A DNA stretch of 9,104 nucleotides from Trebonia sp. (GCA_030038035.1 JASHPP010000241.1:1-9104); one strand, 5' to 3'; numbered from the stretch's first letter, positions 1 to 7,211 are shown. Numbers and translations: made by a program. Notes: generated by a model not told the origin, from the sequence alone.

Positions 1-372
1 GCTGGCGGACGCGGTGGCGCGCGGCCGCGCGGCATGGCTGCGCGCCGGGCGGCGCGACCCGGTCCTGGTCGCGGCCTCGGCCTCGGGCTTGCCTGCCCCG
101 GCGGCGGCGAAGGTTTCCTGCTCGATCGGGACGGACAGCGCGGCCATGAGCTTGCCCGGCTCGGGCGGGCGCGGCAGCGTGGCCCCGTAGGCAGCCGCCC
201 CGGCCGCGAGCGTTGCGGCTATCACCGCGGCCGGGGCTGCCTTGCGGGCCCAGCGGGCCGGCTTGCGGGTTCTCGCCGAGTGCCGGCCGGCGTAACGTCC
301 GGACTGCCGCCCGCCGGGCTGTCCGGCGTGGCCGAAGTCCGGGGTGCCGTTCCGCCTGCCGCCTGGAGTCAA
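1..372 (-). CDS. Unrecognised single-pass membrane or secreted protein, N-terminal part (C-terminus beyond the window edge)
   Basis: The minus strand is open from position 372 to the window edge, giving 124 residues with no stop. I do not recognise the family. Residues 1-44 are polar and strongly basic (ending in an RTRKPARWARK stretch). Residues 45-63 are an Ala-rich hydrophobic segment (AAPAAVIAATLAAGAAAYG) that fits a signal anchor or membrane helix with the N-terminus inside. After it come a Pro/Ala/Arg/Ser-rich stretch and low-complexity RRPARSHAARPRATASAS, which looks like an extracytoplasmic linker leading to a domain outside the window. The start chosen is TTG at 372, with AGG six bases upstream; the frame is closed by TGA about 36 bases further up and has no ATG or GTG before the membrane segment. 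An Arg/Ala-rich linker after an anchor is common in actinobacterial cell-wall hydrolases, but no catalytic motif is visible, so function is left open. Codon composition supports coding in this frame better than in the overlapping plus-strand frame. Confidence 0.6.
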   Translation of the reverse strand, partial: MTPGGRRNGTPDFGHAGQPGGRQSGRYAGRHSARTRKPARWARKAAPAAVIAATLAAGAAAYGATLPRPPEPGKLMAALSVPIEQETFAAAGAGKPEAEAATRTGSRRPARSHAARPRATASAS

Positions 373-394
373 GAAGTGCCTAACGCCGTTCCGC

Positions 395-433
395 GCCCGG
401 CTACGCGGTCACGCGGGTGACCTCTCGCCGGGC
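395..433 (-). promoter_or_regulatory. Nested stem-loop in the 5' leader of the left-edge membrane protein gene
   Basis: Read on the minus strand, an outer 7-bp stem GCCCGGC/GCCGGGC (427-433 with 395-401) encloses an inner 6-bp stem GGTCAC/GTGACC (417-422 with 407-412). The inner stem closes the 4-base loop CCGC. The two stems are separated by an internal loop of GAGA opposite GCGTA. All pairs are Watson-Crick. The structure ends 22 bases before the proposed TTG start and no U-run follows it, so a leader-RNA regulatory element is as likely as a terminator. I could not match it to a known riboswitch class. Confidence 0.4.
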
Positions 434-641
434 CTGACAAATCACTCGGCTCCTAGCGTTACAGCACAGAAACACCCAAAATGGCTTTTCGTTATATATA
501 GCCCAGTAGGGCTATCGAATGTTCAAACGAGTCGATAGTTCGCTGGAGCCACTGGAACGCCGTATGCCACGCGGTTCTCAGCCAGCGTGCGCGAGCCGGC
601 GGCGGAGGTTACGCAGAGCGATGAACCACCCGGACGTGCTA
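434..641. other. Gene-free spacer with an AT-rich island and inverted repeats
   Basis: No credible gene lies between the hairpin at 395-433 and the hairpin after miaA. About 435-540 is clearly richer in A+T than the rest of the window and contains TATATATA at 493-500, which could supply a -10 element for the leftward gene. A TTGAAC on the minus strand (521-526) lies 20 bases upstream of it, which is too far for a good sigma-70 pair. An imperfect long hairpin can form between CGCTGG (541-546) and CCAGCG (582-587), extended by GGAAC (554-558) against GTTCT (574-578). Confidence 0.4.
498..538. repeat. Two overlapping inverted repeats sharing one arm
   Basis: ATAGCCC (498-504) and GGGCTAT (509-515) form a perfect 7-bp inverted repeat around AGTA. 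CTATCGA (512-518) and TCGATAG (532-538) form a second perfect 7-bp repeat around 13 bases. The bases CTAT (512-515) belong to both, so only one structure can form at a time. They sit in the AT-rich part of the spacer, next to TATATATA. This could be an operator for a dimeric regulator or an alternative-fold leader. Confidence 0.45.
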
Positions 642-661
642 GCCGGCCACCGGTAGCCGGC
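642..661 (-). terminator. miaA: Possible factor-independent terminator after miaA (hairpin without U-tract)
   Basis: GCCGGC at 656-661 and 642-647 can pair around an 8-base loop. On the minus strand the hairpin begins 38 bases after the miaA stop. No T-run follows; U-less hairpins are proposed as terminators in high-GC actinobacteria, but GCCGGC is itself a palindrome and common at this GC content, so the call is weak. Confidence 0.3.
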
Positions 662-699
662 CGCGTGCGGGGCGTGCAGGAACCGCGCTGGGCAGACGG

Positions 700-1632
700 T
701 CAGCCGGCCGGGGGGACTGACGGTTCGTTCGGGATAGGAGTGAGGACAGCGCGGGCGCGGGCGGTCAGCTCCTCCCCTGCCCCCTCGATCCAGCTGATGC
801 GCGGGTCGCGGCGGAACCATGACTCCTGGCGGCGGGCGAACCGGCGCGTGGCGCGCACGGTCTCCTCGCGCGCCTGCTCCAGCGTGCACTCGCCGTCGAG
901 GTAGCGCAGCATCTGCTGGTAGCCGAGCGCGCGGCTCGCGGTCTTGCCTTCGCGCAGGCCGCGGCCGGCGAGCCCGCGGACTTCGGCCTCGAAGCCGGAC
1001 GCCCACATGCGGTCGACGCGCGCCTCGATGCGGCGGTCGAGCTCCGGGCGGGGCACCGACAGGCCGATCTGCGCCGCCGGCCGGGAGCGCGCCGCGTCGT
1101 AGCCCGGGAGGGTCGCGCTGAACGGGCGGCCGGACAGCTCGATCACCTCAAGCGCCCGCACGATCCGCCGTCCGTTGGACGGGAGGATCGCGGCCGCGGC
1201 CCGCGGGTCCTGCGCTCGCAGCCGTGCGTAGAGGGGGGACGGGCCGCGGGCGGACAGTTCGGCTTCCAGGCGCTGCCTGAGCCGTTCGTCGGTGCCGGGG
1301 AAGTTCAGGTCGCCGAGCGCGGCCCTGACGTAGAGGCCGGATCCGCCGGCCAGCACGGGGACCTTGCCGCGGGCCTCGATGCCGGCGATGACCCGGTCGG
1401 CGAGGACCTGGTAGTCGGCCACGCTGGCGGCCTTTGTCACGTCCCACACGTCAAGCAGGTGGTGCGGGATGCCCTGGCGCTCGGCCAGGGACAGCTTGGC
1501 GGTGCCGATGTCCATGCCGCGGTAGAGCTGCATCGAATCGGCGTTGACGACCTCGCCGTCGAGGGCGCGCGCGAGGCTGACCGCCAGGTCGGACTTGCCG
1601 GTGGCGGTGGCGCCGACGACGGCGACCAGCAT
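700..1632 (-). CDS. miaA: tRNA dimethylallyltransferase MiaA
   Basis: The 310-residue product transfers the dimethylallyl group of DMAPP to N6 of A37 in tRNAs that read UNN codons, giving i6A37 in the cytosol. The P-loop GATATGKS is at residues 7-14. The conserved NADSMQLYRGMDIGTAK block (30-46) carries the Asp matching the general base of the family (D32). GGSGLY (96-101) and the C-terminal GFEAEVRGL and ALGYQQMLRYLDGE blocks are also typical. Length is normal (about 300-315 residues). The ATG at 1632 lies right before the conserved MLVAVVGATATGKS start. It begins 8 bp after the miaB stop with no strong Shine-Dalgarno, which points to one transcript and translational coupling. The neighbouring MiaB uses its product as substrate. 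No active-site residue looks lost. The tail ends in a short Pro-rich extension with no known role. Confidence 0.97.
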   Translation of the reverse strand: MLVAVVGATATGKSDLAVSLARALDGEVVNADSMQLYRGMDIGTAKLSLAERQGIPHHLLDVWDVTKAASVADYQVLADRVIAGIEARGKVPVLAGGSGLYVRAALGDLNFPGTDERLRQRLEAELSARGPSPLYARLRAQDPRAAAAILPSNGRRIVRALEVIELSGRPFSATLPGYDAARSRPAAQIGLSVPRPELDRRIEARVDRMWASGFEAEVRGLAGRGLREGKTASRALGYQQMLRYLDGECTLEQAREETVRATRRFARRQESWFRRDPRISWIEGAGEELTARARAVLTPIPNEPSVPPAG

Positions 1633-1640
1633 GGCCGGGG

Positions 1641-3131
1641 TCAGCCGCGGCGGGCCGGCATGCCGAGCAGGACCGGCTGGGGGGGAATGGGGGGGCGAGC
1701 AGCCCCCCCATGCGGGGGGTCACCGGGGGGTCGGCCCCCGGGGGCAAGCAGAGCCCCTTCCCAGGCGTCGCCGGCGCGGGTGCGGCGGACGGACAGCGGC
1801 TCGCCGTCCGCGATCAGGTAGTGCGGCGCCGTGCCGGTGACCGTGGTGGTGACGATGTCCCCAGGGCGCGGGCGCGTGACGTGCGGCGCGAAGTGCACGA
1901 GGCGGTTGTCCCGCGCGCGGCCGGACATGCGGTGCGTGGCCGCGTCCTTGCGGCCCTCGCCCTCGGCGACGAGGATCTCGACGGTGGCCGCGTGCAGCCG
2001 CGCGTTCTCTCCGGCGCAGACCTCCTCGACCAGCCCGACCAGCCGGTCGTAGCGCTCCTGGACCACGCCGGCCGGCACCTGGCCGTCCATCGACGCGGCC
2101 GGGGTCCCTGGGCGGATCGAGTAGCGGAACGTGAACGCGCTGGCGAACCTGGCCTGGCGGACGAGGTCGAGGGTGTCCTCGAAGTCGGCGTCCGTCTCGC
2201 CGGGGAAGCCGACGATGATGTCGGTGGTGATCGCCGCGTGCGGGATGTGGCGGCGCACGTTGTCCAGAATCGCCAGGTAGCGGCCGCGGCGGTAGGCGCG
2301 GCGCATCGCCCGCAGGATCGCGTCCGAGCCCGACTGCAGCGGCATGTGCAGGCTGGGCATGACATTGGCCGTCTGCGCCATCGCCTCGATCACGTCGTCG
2401 GTGAAGTCGCGCGGGTGCGGGGAGGTGAAGCGGACCCGCTCGAGCCCCTCGATCTCGCCGCACTGGCGCAGCAGCTTGCTGAACGCGGTCCTGTCGCCGA
2501 ACTCGGCGCCGTAGGAGTTCACGTTCTGCCCGAGCAGGGTGACCTCGAGGACGCCGTCGCCGACCAGGGCCTTGATCTCGGCCAGGATGTCGCCGGGGCG
2601 GCGGTCCCTCTCCCGGCCGCGCAGCGACGGCACGATGCAGAAGGTGCAGGTGTTGTTGCACCCGACGGAGATCGACACCCAGGCCGAGTACGGGGACTCG
2701 CGGCGGGCGGGCAGCAGCGACGGGAACGTGGTCAGCGTCTCCTCGAACTCGACCTGCGCCTCGTTCCTGGCGCGCGCGCGTTCGAGCAGTTCGGGGAGGG
2801 CGCCGATGTTGTGCGTGCCGTAGACGACGTCCACCCAGGGGGCGCGCCGCGTGATCTGCTCGCGCTCCATCTGTGCCAGGCAGCCGCCGACCGCGATCTG
2901 CATGTCCTTGTGCGCCTTCTTGGCCGGGAGCAGCTGACCGAGGTTGCCGTAGAGCCGGTCGGCGGCGTTCTCCCGCACGGCGCAGGTGTTGAACACGATG
3001 AGGTCCGGGGTCGCGCCCGGTTCCGCCTTCGTGTATCCGGCTTCCTCCAGGAGCCCGGCGACGCGTTCGGAATCGTGCGCGTTCATCTGGCACCCGTAGG
3101 TGCGGATCTCGTAGGTCCGTCCTTCTCCCAC
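1641..3131 (-). CDS. miaB: tRNA-2-methylthio-N6-dimethylallyladenosine synthase MiaB (radical SAM methylthiotransferase)
   Basis: The 496-residue protein converts i6A37 to ms2i6A37 using two [4Fe-4S] clusters and S-adenosylmethionine. The N-terminal UPF0004 domain supplies auxiliary-cluster cysteines C14, C50 and C84 ([22 protein letters not shown]). The radical-SAM motif is C158-x3-C162-x2-C165 (GCNNTCTFC). [16 protein letters not shown] and [13 protein letters not shown] are family hallmarks, and residues about 380-448 form the TRAM RNA-binding domain ending near [11 protein letters not shown]. The GTG start at 3131 places the first conserved block ([11 protein letters not shown]) at residue 7. 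Residues about 459-484 are a Pro/Gly-rich stretch encoded by a GC-palindromic element (1681-1757). The final [11 protein letters not shown] resembles the LLGMP tail I recall from other actinobacterial MiaB proteins, so the element probably lies inside the natural tail. It overlaps nothing and is followed by miaA after 8 bp. Confidence 0.97.
   Translation of the reverse strand: MGEGRTYEIRTYGCQMNAHDSERVAGLLEEAGYTKAEPGATPDLIVFNTCAVRENAADRLYGNLGQLLPAKKAHKDMQIAVGGCLAQMEREQITRRAPWVDVVYGTHNIGALPELLERARARNEAQVEFEETLTTFPSLLPARRESPYSAWVSISVGCNNTCTFCIVPSLRGRERDRRPGDILAEIKALVGDGVLEVTLLGQNVNSYGAEFGDRTAFSKLLRQCGEIEGLERVRFTSPHPRDFTDDVIEAMAQTANVMPSLHMPLQSGSDAILRAMRRAYRRGRYLAILDNVRRHIPHAAITTDIIVGFPGETDADFEDTLDLVRQARFASAFTFRYSIRPGTPAASMDGQVPAGVVQERYDRLVGLVEEVCAGENARLHAATVEILVAEGEGRKDAATHRMSGRARDNRLVHFAPHVTRPRPGDIVTTTVTGTAPHYLIADGEPLSVRRTRAGDAWEGALLAPGGRPPGDPPHGGAARPPIPPQPVLLGMPARRG
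1681..1757. repeat. GC-palindromic repeat element inside the 3' end of miaB
   Basis: Runs of five to seven G or C dominate this stretch. It contains an 8-bp perfect hairpin GGGGGGGC (1689-1696)/GCCCCCCC (1702-1709) with loop GAGCA, the 12-base palindrome GCCCCCGGGGGC (1734-1745), and GGGGC (1741-1745)/GCCCC (1753-1757). It keeps the miaB frame open and encodes Pro/Gly-rich residues. The form resembles the dispersed intergenic palindromic repeats seen in high-GC actinobacterial genomes; that it is dispersed in this genome cannot be seen from a single copy. Confidence 0.6.
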
Positions 3132-3143
3132 CTGACCAGGATA
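3132..3143 (-). promoter_or_regulatory. miaB: Possible -10 element for a leaderless miaB transcript
   Basis: On the minus strand TATCCT (3143-3138) ends six bases before the GTG start at 3131. A transcript would then begin at or beside the start codon, the leaderless layout common in actinobacteria. No Shine-Dalgarno is visible before the GTG, which agrees. No -35 is recognisable. The whole divergent gap to the peptidase start is only 59 bp. Confidence 0.35.
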
Positions 3144-3190
3144 GGGGTGGGGGCGCGCGGCGCTGCCCGCGCGTGATATCGGTTAGGTCC

Positions 3191-5227
3191 ATGACGACAA
3201 TCGCGCCGTACGGGACATGGGAGTCACCGATCAGCGCCGCCGACGTGGCGCGCGGGAAGGCACGGGTGTCGTTCCCGGCGATCGCCGGGGACGAGGTGTG
3301 GTGGCAGGAGAGCCGCCCGGCCGAGGCGGGGCGGGTGACGGTCATGGCCTCGGGCCGTGGCGGGGGCGGCGGAGGCCGCGCTCCCGCTCCCCGGGAGCTG
3401 CTGCCCGCTCCCTGGTACGCGCGCACGCGGGTGCACGAGTACGGCGGGAGGGCGTACCTGCCGGTGCCGTCGGCGTCGGGAACGGGTGACGGGTACGACC
3501 TCGTGTTCGCGAACTTCACCGACCAGCGGCTTTACCTGCTGGGCGCGCCTGGCGGCGATCCGCGGCCGCTCACGCCCGCGGACGGCGGCTTCCGGTTCGC
3601 GGACATGGTGCTCTCCCCCGACGGGCGTGAGGTCTGGTGCGTCAGGGAGACGGTTTCCGGCGGCGGCGTGCGCCGCGCGATCGTGGCGGTCCCGCTGGAC
3701 GGCTCGGCGGCCGGCGCGCCGGACGCGGCGCGGGTCCTGGTCACCGGCGCGGACTTCTTCGCCTACCCCGCGCCGTCGCCGGACGGCACGAAGCTGGCGT
3801 GGATCAACTGGGACCACCCGCGCATGCCCTGGGACGGCACGGAGTTGCGCGTCGGCCCGGCGACGGGCGGGACGGTGGCGGACGCCACGCTGGTCATGGG
3901 CGGCCCGGAAGAGTCGGTACTGGCGCCGGCCTGGCGCGACGACGAGAGCCTGTACGCGGTCTCGGACGCCTCGGGCTTCTGGAACCTGTACCAGGTCGCG
4001 GCGGCCGCCGGCGCCGCCGCGCGGCCGCGTCCGCTGTGCCCGCGCGCGGAGGAGTTCGCCGAACCGCTGTGGTGGCTCGGCGGGCGCCCGTTCGGGATAC
4101 TCGGCGACGGCAGGCTCGCCGTGGCGCACGGCCTCGGCGAGCTGCGCCTGTCGGTGCTCGACCCGGCGAGCGGGACGCTGACCGACGCGGACTGGGAGTT
4201 CCGCGTCGTCGAGGGCGCGCTGGCCGTTTCCGGCACGGCGATCGCGGCCGTGGCCGGCGGGCCGCGCATCCCGTGGAGCGTGGTCCTGACCACGCCGCCC
4301 TGGCCGGGCGGCCCGACCGAGGTGCTGCGACAGCAGGCCGTAGCCGCACCCGACCCCGCGTACCTGTCCGACCCGCGCCAGGTACAGCTTTCCGCCACTC
4401 CGAACGGACCCGTGGTCCATGCGCTGGTCTACCCGCCCGCCAACCCGGACGCGACCGCCCCGGACGGGGAGCTGCCGCCGTTCCTGGTGCATGTGCACGG
4501 CGGCCCGACGTCGAACGCGGTGCCCGTGCTCAGCCTGGAGATCGCCTACTTCACCAGCCGCGGCATCGGGGTGATCGACGTGAACTACGGCGGCTCCACC
4601 GGGTACGGGCGGGCGTACCGGGAGCGGCTGCGCGGCGAGTGGGGCGTGGTGGACGTGGCCGACGCGATCAACGCCGCGCTCGCGCTCGCCGGATCAGGCG
4701 AGGCGGACAGGCGGCGGCTGGCGATCAAGGGCGGCTCGGCCGGCGGCTGGACCGCGCTTGCCGCGGTGACCAGCGCCCTGTGCTCGCCCGACGGCGGAAG
4801 CCGCCCGGTTCCCGCGCCCGTGTTCGCGGCGGCGGTGTCCTACTTCGGGGTCTCCGACCTGCGGCCGTTCGCGGCGACCACGCACGACTTCGAGTCCAGG
4901 TACCTGGACGGGCTGATCGGGCCGCTGCCCGAGGCCGACGCGCTGTACGAGGCGCGGTCGCCGATCGGGCACGTGTCCGCGCTGACCTGCCCGGTGCTGC
5001 TGCTGCAGGGCCTCGATGACCCGATCGTGCCGCCCGCGCAGTCCGAGGCGATCGCCGCCGACCTCGCGGCGCACGGGATCCGGTACGCCTACATCGCGTT
5101 CGAGGGCGAGTCGCACGGGTTCCGCAAGGCGGAGACGACCATCACCTGCCTGGAGTCCGAACTCGCCTTCTACGGGCAGATCATGGACTTCGCCCCGCCG
5201 GGCGTGCCGCCGATCAAGCTGTCATAG
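3191..5227 (+). CDS. S9-family serine peptidase (acylaminoacyl-peptidase / dipeptidyl aminopeptidase type)
   Basis: The 678-residue protein is a two-domain S9 oligopeptidase that cleaves short or acylated peptides. No signal peptide is seen, so it is probably cytosolic. Residues about 25-410 form the beta-propeller that screens substrates, with VHEYGG at 81-86. Residues about 425-665 form the alpha/beta-hydrolase domain. HVHGGPT (434-440) and NYGGSTGYG (465-473) are typical of COG1506. The nucleophile elbow GGSAGG gives S516, LDDPIVP gives the acid (D609 most likely) and ESHGF gives H642, so the triad is complete. ATG 3191 was chosen over GTG 3173 because homologues I recall start near MTTIAPYGTW and the extension begins with a rare ATA codon; only a weak GGTTAGG precedes it. 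A Gly6 run near residue 58 is a small loop in the propeller. It is divergent from miaB and convergent with rny, so it forms its own transcription unit. Exact substrate is unknown. Confidence 0.9.
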   Translation: MTTIAPYGTWESPISAADVARGKARVSFPAIAGDEVWWQESRPAEAGRVTVMASGRGGGGGGRAPAPRELLPAPWYARTRVHEYGGRAYLPVPSASGTGDGYDLVFANFTDQRLYLLGAPGGDPRPLTPADGGFRFADMVLSPDGREVWCVRETVSGGGVRRAIVAVPLDGSAAGAPDAARVLVTGADFFAYPAPSPDGTKLAWINWDHPRMPWDGTELRVGPATGGTVADATLVMGGPEESVLAPAWRDDESLYAVSDASGFWNLYQVAAAAGAAARPRPLCPRAEEFAEPLWWLGGRPFGILGDGRLAVAHGLGELRLSVLDPASGTLTDADWEFRVVEGALAVSGTAIAAVAGGPRIPWSVVLTTPPWPGGPTEVLRQQAVAAPDPAYLSDPRQVQLSATPNGPVVHALVYPPANPDATAPDGELPPFLVHVHGGPTSNAVPVLSLEIAYFTSRGIGVIDVNYGGSTGYGRAYRERLRGEWGVVDVADAINAALALAGSGEADRRRLAIKGGSAGGWTALAAVTSALCSPDGGSRPVPAPVFAAAVSYFGVSDLRPFAATTHDFESRYLDGLIGPLPEADALYEARSPIGHVSALTCPVLLLQGLDDPIVPPAQSEAIAADLAAHGIRYAYIAFEGESHGFRKAETTITCLESELAFYGQIMDFAPPGVPPIKLS

Positions 5228-5284
5228 GCGGCGGGGAGACGCCACGGTCCGTTCGGGAAAATGGTTTTTGTATCTTTGTCCCTC
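5228..5284. terminator. Convergent intergenic gap, possible weak terminator
   Basis: These 57 bp separate the peptidase stop from the rny stop on opposite strands. For the plus strand, GGCG (5228-5231) can pair with CGCC just downstream, and a T-rich stretch (GGTTTTTGTATCTTTG) follows about 20 bases later. AAAATGGTTTT can also form a short 4-bp hairpin. The gap is clearly AT-rich against its surroundings. Neither structure is a textbook terminator, but both genes must end here. Confidence 0.3.
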
Positions 5285-7186
5285 TTAGCGGGCGAACTCG
5301 GTGGCGCGGGACTCGCGGACGACCGTGACGCGGATCTGGCCCGGGTAGGTGAGCTCCTCCTCGACCTGCTTGGCGATGTCCCTGGCGATCACCTGCGCCT
5401 GGATGTCGTCCACCCGGTCCGGCTTGACCATCACCCGGATCTCGCGGCCCGCCTGCATGGCGAAGACCTTCTCCACGCCTTCCCGCCCGGCCGCGATCTG
5501 CTCCAGGTGCTCGAGCCGCTTGACGTACATCTCCAGCGACTCGCGCCGCGCGCCCGGGCGGCCACCGCTGATCGCGTCGGCCGCCTGGGTGAGCACGGCC
5601 TCGACCGTGCGCACCTCGACCTCGTTGTGGTGCGCCTCGATGGCGTGCACCACGTCGTCGGACTCGCCGTACTTGCGCGCGATCTCCGCGCCGATCATCG
5701 CGTGGCTGCCCTCGACCTCATGGGTGAGCGCCTTGCCGATGTCGTGCAGCACCGCGCACCGCCTCAGCAGCGCCGCGTCCATCCGCAGCTCGCTGGCCAT
5801 CATGCCCGCGATGTGCGCCGACTCGATCAGGTGACGCAGCACGTTCTGGCCGTAGGAGGTGCGGTAGCGCAGGCGGCCGAGCAGCGTCACCAGTTCGGGG
5901 TGCATGTCGGTGATGGCGAGCTCGGTCATCGCGTCCTCGCCAGCCCGCTGGCAGAGCAGCTCGATCTCGGCCTTGCCGCGCTCGTAGGCGTCCTCGATCC
6001 GCTGCGGGTGGATCCGCCCGTCGGCCACAAGGAGCTCGAGCGTGAGCCTGGCGATCTCCCGGCGCACCGGGTCGAAGCAGGACAGCAGCACCGCCTCGGG
6101 GGTGTCGTCGATGATCAGGTTGACGCCGGTGATGGACTCGAAGGCGCGGATGTTCCTGCCCTCGCGGCCGATGATCCGGCCCTTCATCTCGTCTCCCGGC
6201 AGGTGCATGACCGAGACGACGGACTCGCTCGTCTGCTCGACGGCCACCCGTTGGATGGCCAGCGTGACGATCTGGCGGGCGCGCTTGTCGCCTTCTGCCC
6301 GCGCCTCGTTCTCGATGCTCCTGATCGTCACCGCGGCCTCGCGCTTGGCCTGGTTCTCCATGGCGGTGACCAGCTCGGCCTTGGCCTCGTCGGCGGTCAG
6401 CCCGCCGATCCGCTCCAGCTCCGCCCGTGCCCTGGCGTCGGTCTCGGCGATGGCGGCGTCCCGCTGGTCGAGGTCTTGCCCGTGCCGGTCGAGCTCTTGC
6501 CTGCGCTCCTCCAGGCGGCGGCTCTCGTCGTCAAGGCGCTGCTCCCGCTCGCCGATCCGCACCTCGCGGCGTTCGAGGTCGGCGCGCAGCTCGCGCATCT
6601 CGTCCTTGACCGCCCGGATCTCGTCCTCGACCTCGCGGCGGCCCTGCGCGGCCTGCTCGGCAGCCTCGGCCGCGCGGGTGACGATGCCTTCCGCCTCCGC
6701 CGAGGCGCGCGCCCTGACCTGTTCGGCGTCCGTGGCGGCGCGGTCCCGCAGGCGTTCGGCGTCGGCCTGGGCGTGCGCCCTGAGCTGGTCCGCGTCGGCT
6801 TGCGCGCGGCTCCTGAGCTGCTCGGCGTCGCGTGCCGCCTGCTCCAGGCCGTGCCGCTCGCTGTCCGGGGCCAGCGCCTGTGGCCGCGACCGCGGGCGTG
6901 GCTGCGTGCCTGGCGGGCCGGCGAGCTGGGCAGTGTCGGATCGCTGGGCCTGGTCGGCTAGCTGGGCCTGGTCGGCTAGCTGGGCGGCGCCGGCTCCGGC
7001 TCCGGCTCCGGCTCCGGCCAGCTCGATGTCGGCGTCGCGCCCCTGCTGGCTCGTCGTGCCTGGCCGGGAGTGGTCGGCGGGTGCCGGGGATCTGGACGCG
7101 GAGCGACGCAACACCACGACGAACGCGCTGAACGCGAGAGCCAAGGCGACCAGTCCGATCACCATGAAGGCCGCTGCGCCGCTCAC
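5285..7186 (-). CDS. rny: Ribonuclease Y (membrane-anchored KH-HD endoribonuclease), long form
   Basis: RNase Y starts mRNA turnover by internal cleavage at the membrane. The 633 residues hold, in order: an N-terminal membrane helix (about 3-27); a low-complexity linker (about 50-112) with (AG)n and a duplicated LADQAQ; a long charged coiled coil (about 113-310) that includes 11-residue repeats at 120-174; a KH RNA-binding domain with GRIIGREGRNIR (336-347); and the HD domain with H481-D482 (VLHDIGKALTHE), followed by SHAMIGAEIA and EAHHNEVE. It is about 110 residues longer than Bacillus subtilis RNase Y, mostly through the linker and coiled coil. GTG 7186 is preferred over GTG 7192 because GAAAGGGG is then five bases upstream rather than touching the start; the difference is two residues. 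It follows recX on the same strand after a 246-bp leader with its own candidate promoter, so it is probably expressed separately. No catalytic residue is missing. Confidence 0.95.
   Translation of the reverse strand: MSGAAAFMVIGLVALALAFSAFVVVLRRSASRSPAPADHSRPGTTSQQGRDADIELAGAGAGAGAGAAQLADQAQLADQAQRSDTAQLAGPPGTQPRPRSRPQALAPDSERHGLEQAARDAEQLRSRAQADADQLRAHAQADAERLRDRAATDAEQVRARASAEAEGIVTRAAEAAEQAAQGRREVEDEIRAVKDEMRELRADLERREVRIGEREQRLDDESRRLEERRQELDRHGQDLDQRDAAIAETDARARAELERIGGLTADEAKAELVTAMENQAKREAAVTIRSIENEARAEGDKRARQIVTLAIQRVAVEQTSESVVSVMHLPGDEMKGRIIGREGRNIRAFESITGVNLIIDDTPEAVLLSCFDPVRREIARLTLELLVADGRIHPQRIEDAYERGKAEIELLCQRAGEDAMTELAITDMHPELVTLLGRLRYRTSYGQNVLRHLIESAHIAGMMASELRMDAALLRRCAVLHDIGKALTHEVEGSHAMIGAEIARKYGESDDVVHAIEAHHNEVEVRTVEAVLTQAADAISGGRPGARRESLEMYVKRLEHLEQIAAGREGVEKVFAMQAGREIRVMVKPDRVDDIQAQVIARDIAKQVEEELTYPGQIRVTVVRESRATEFAR
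6943..7017. repeat. rny: Short tandem repeats in the rny linker (18-bp x2 and 6-bp x4)
   Basis: An 18-bp unit beginning GCTGGGCCTGG occurs perfectly twice (6943-6960, 6961-6978) with a third partial copy (6979-6984); on the coding strand it encodes LADQAQ. Next to it, CGGCTC repeats four times (6991-7014) plus CGG, encoding alternating Ala-Gly. Both units are multiples of three, so copy-number change would lengthen or shorten the linker without a frameshift. Confidence 0.85.
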
Positions 7187-7211
7187 GGTCACCCCTTTCG
7201 TCCGTCGCTCC

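Noticed and set aside
34..420. Plus-strand frame at the left edge (128 codons)
   Set aside because: The minus strand gives a coherent basic N-terminus, hydrophobic helix and linker, while the plus-strand translation is Arg/Gly/Pro-rich without organisation.
373..480. c-di-AMP (ydaO-type) riboswitch before the left-edge gene
   Set aside because: The GCCGAGT and GGAAC pieces are suggestive, but the conserved GGGGTGAATC-like and CAGCTAAC-like blocks are absent and the pairing pattern differs.
516..532. Actinobacterial SOS box (LexA site)
   Set aside because: GTTC and CGAA half-sites are present, but the GAAC-N4-GTTC spacing is not.
434..540. tRNA or other standard RNA gene in the AT-rich spacer
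   Set aside because: No acceptor-stem pairing, T-loop GTTCRA or CCA-end arrangement could be found on either strand.
1710..3176. Long open plus-strand frame opposite miaB (488 codons)
   Set aside because: The minus strand encodes unmistakable MiaB with all cysteine motifs. In DNA with such high third-position GC the opposite strand lacks stops by chance, and the translation is low-complexity with no recognisable domain.
5261..6961. Long open plus-strand frame opposite rny (566 codons)
   Set aside because: It is the antisense shadow of the RNase Y coiled coil and catalytic domains; the repetitive Leu/Asp/Arg translation has no recognisable motif and no ribosome site of note.
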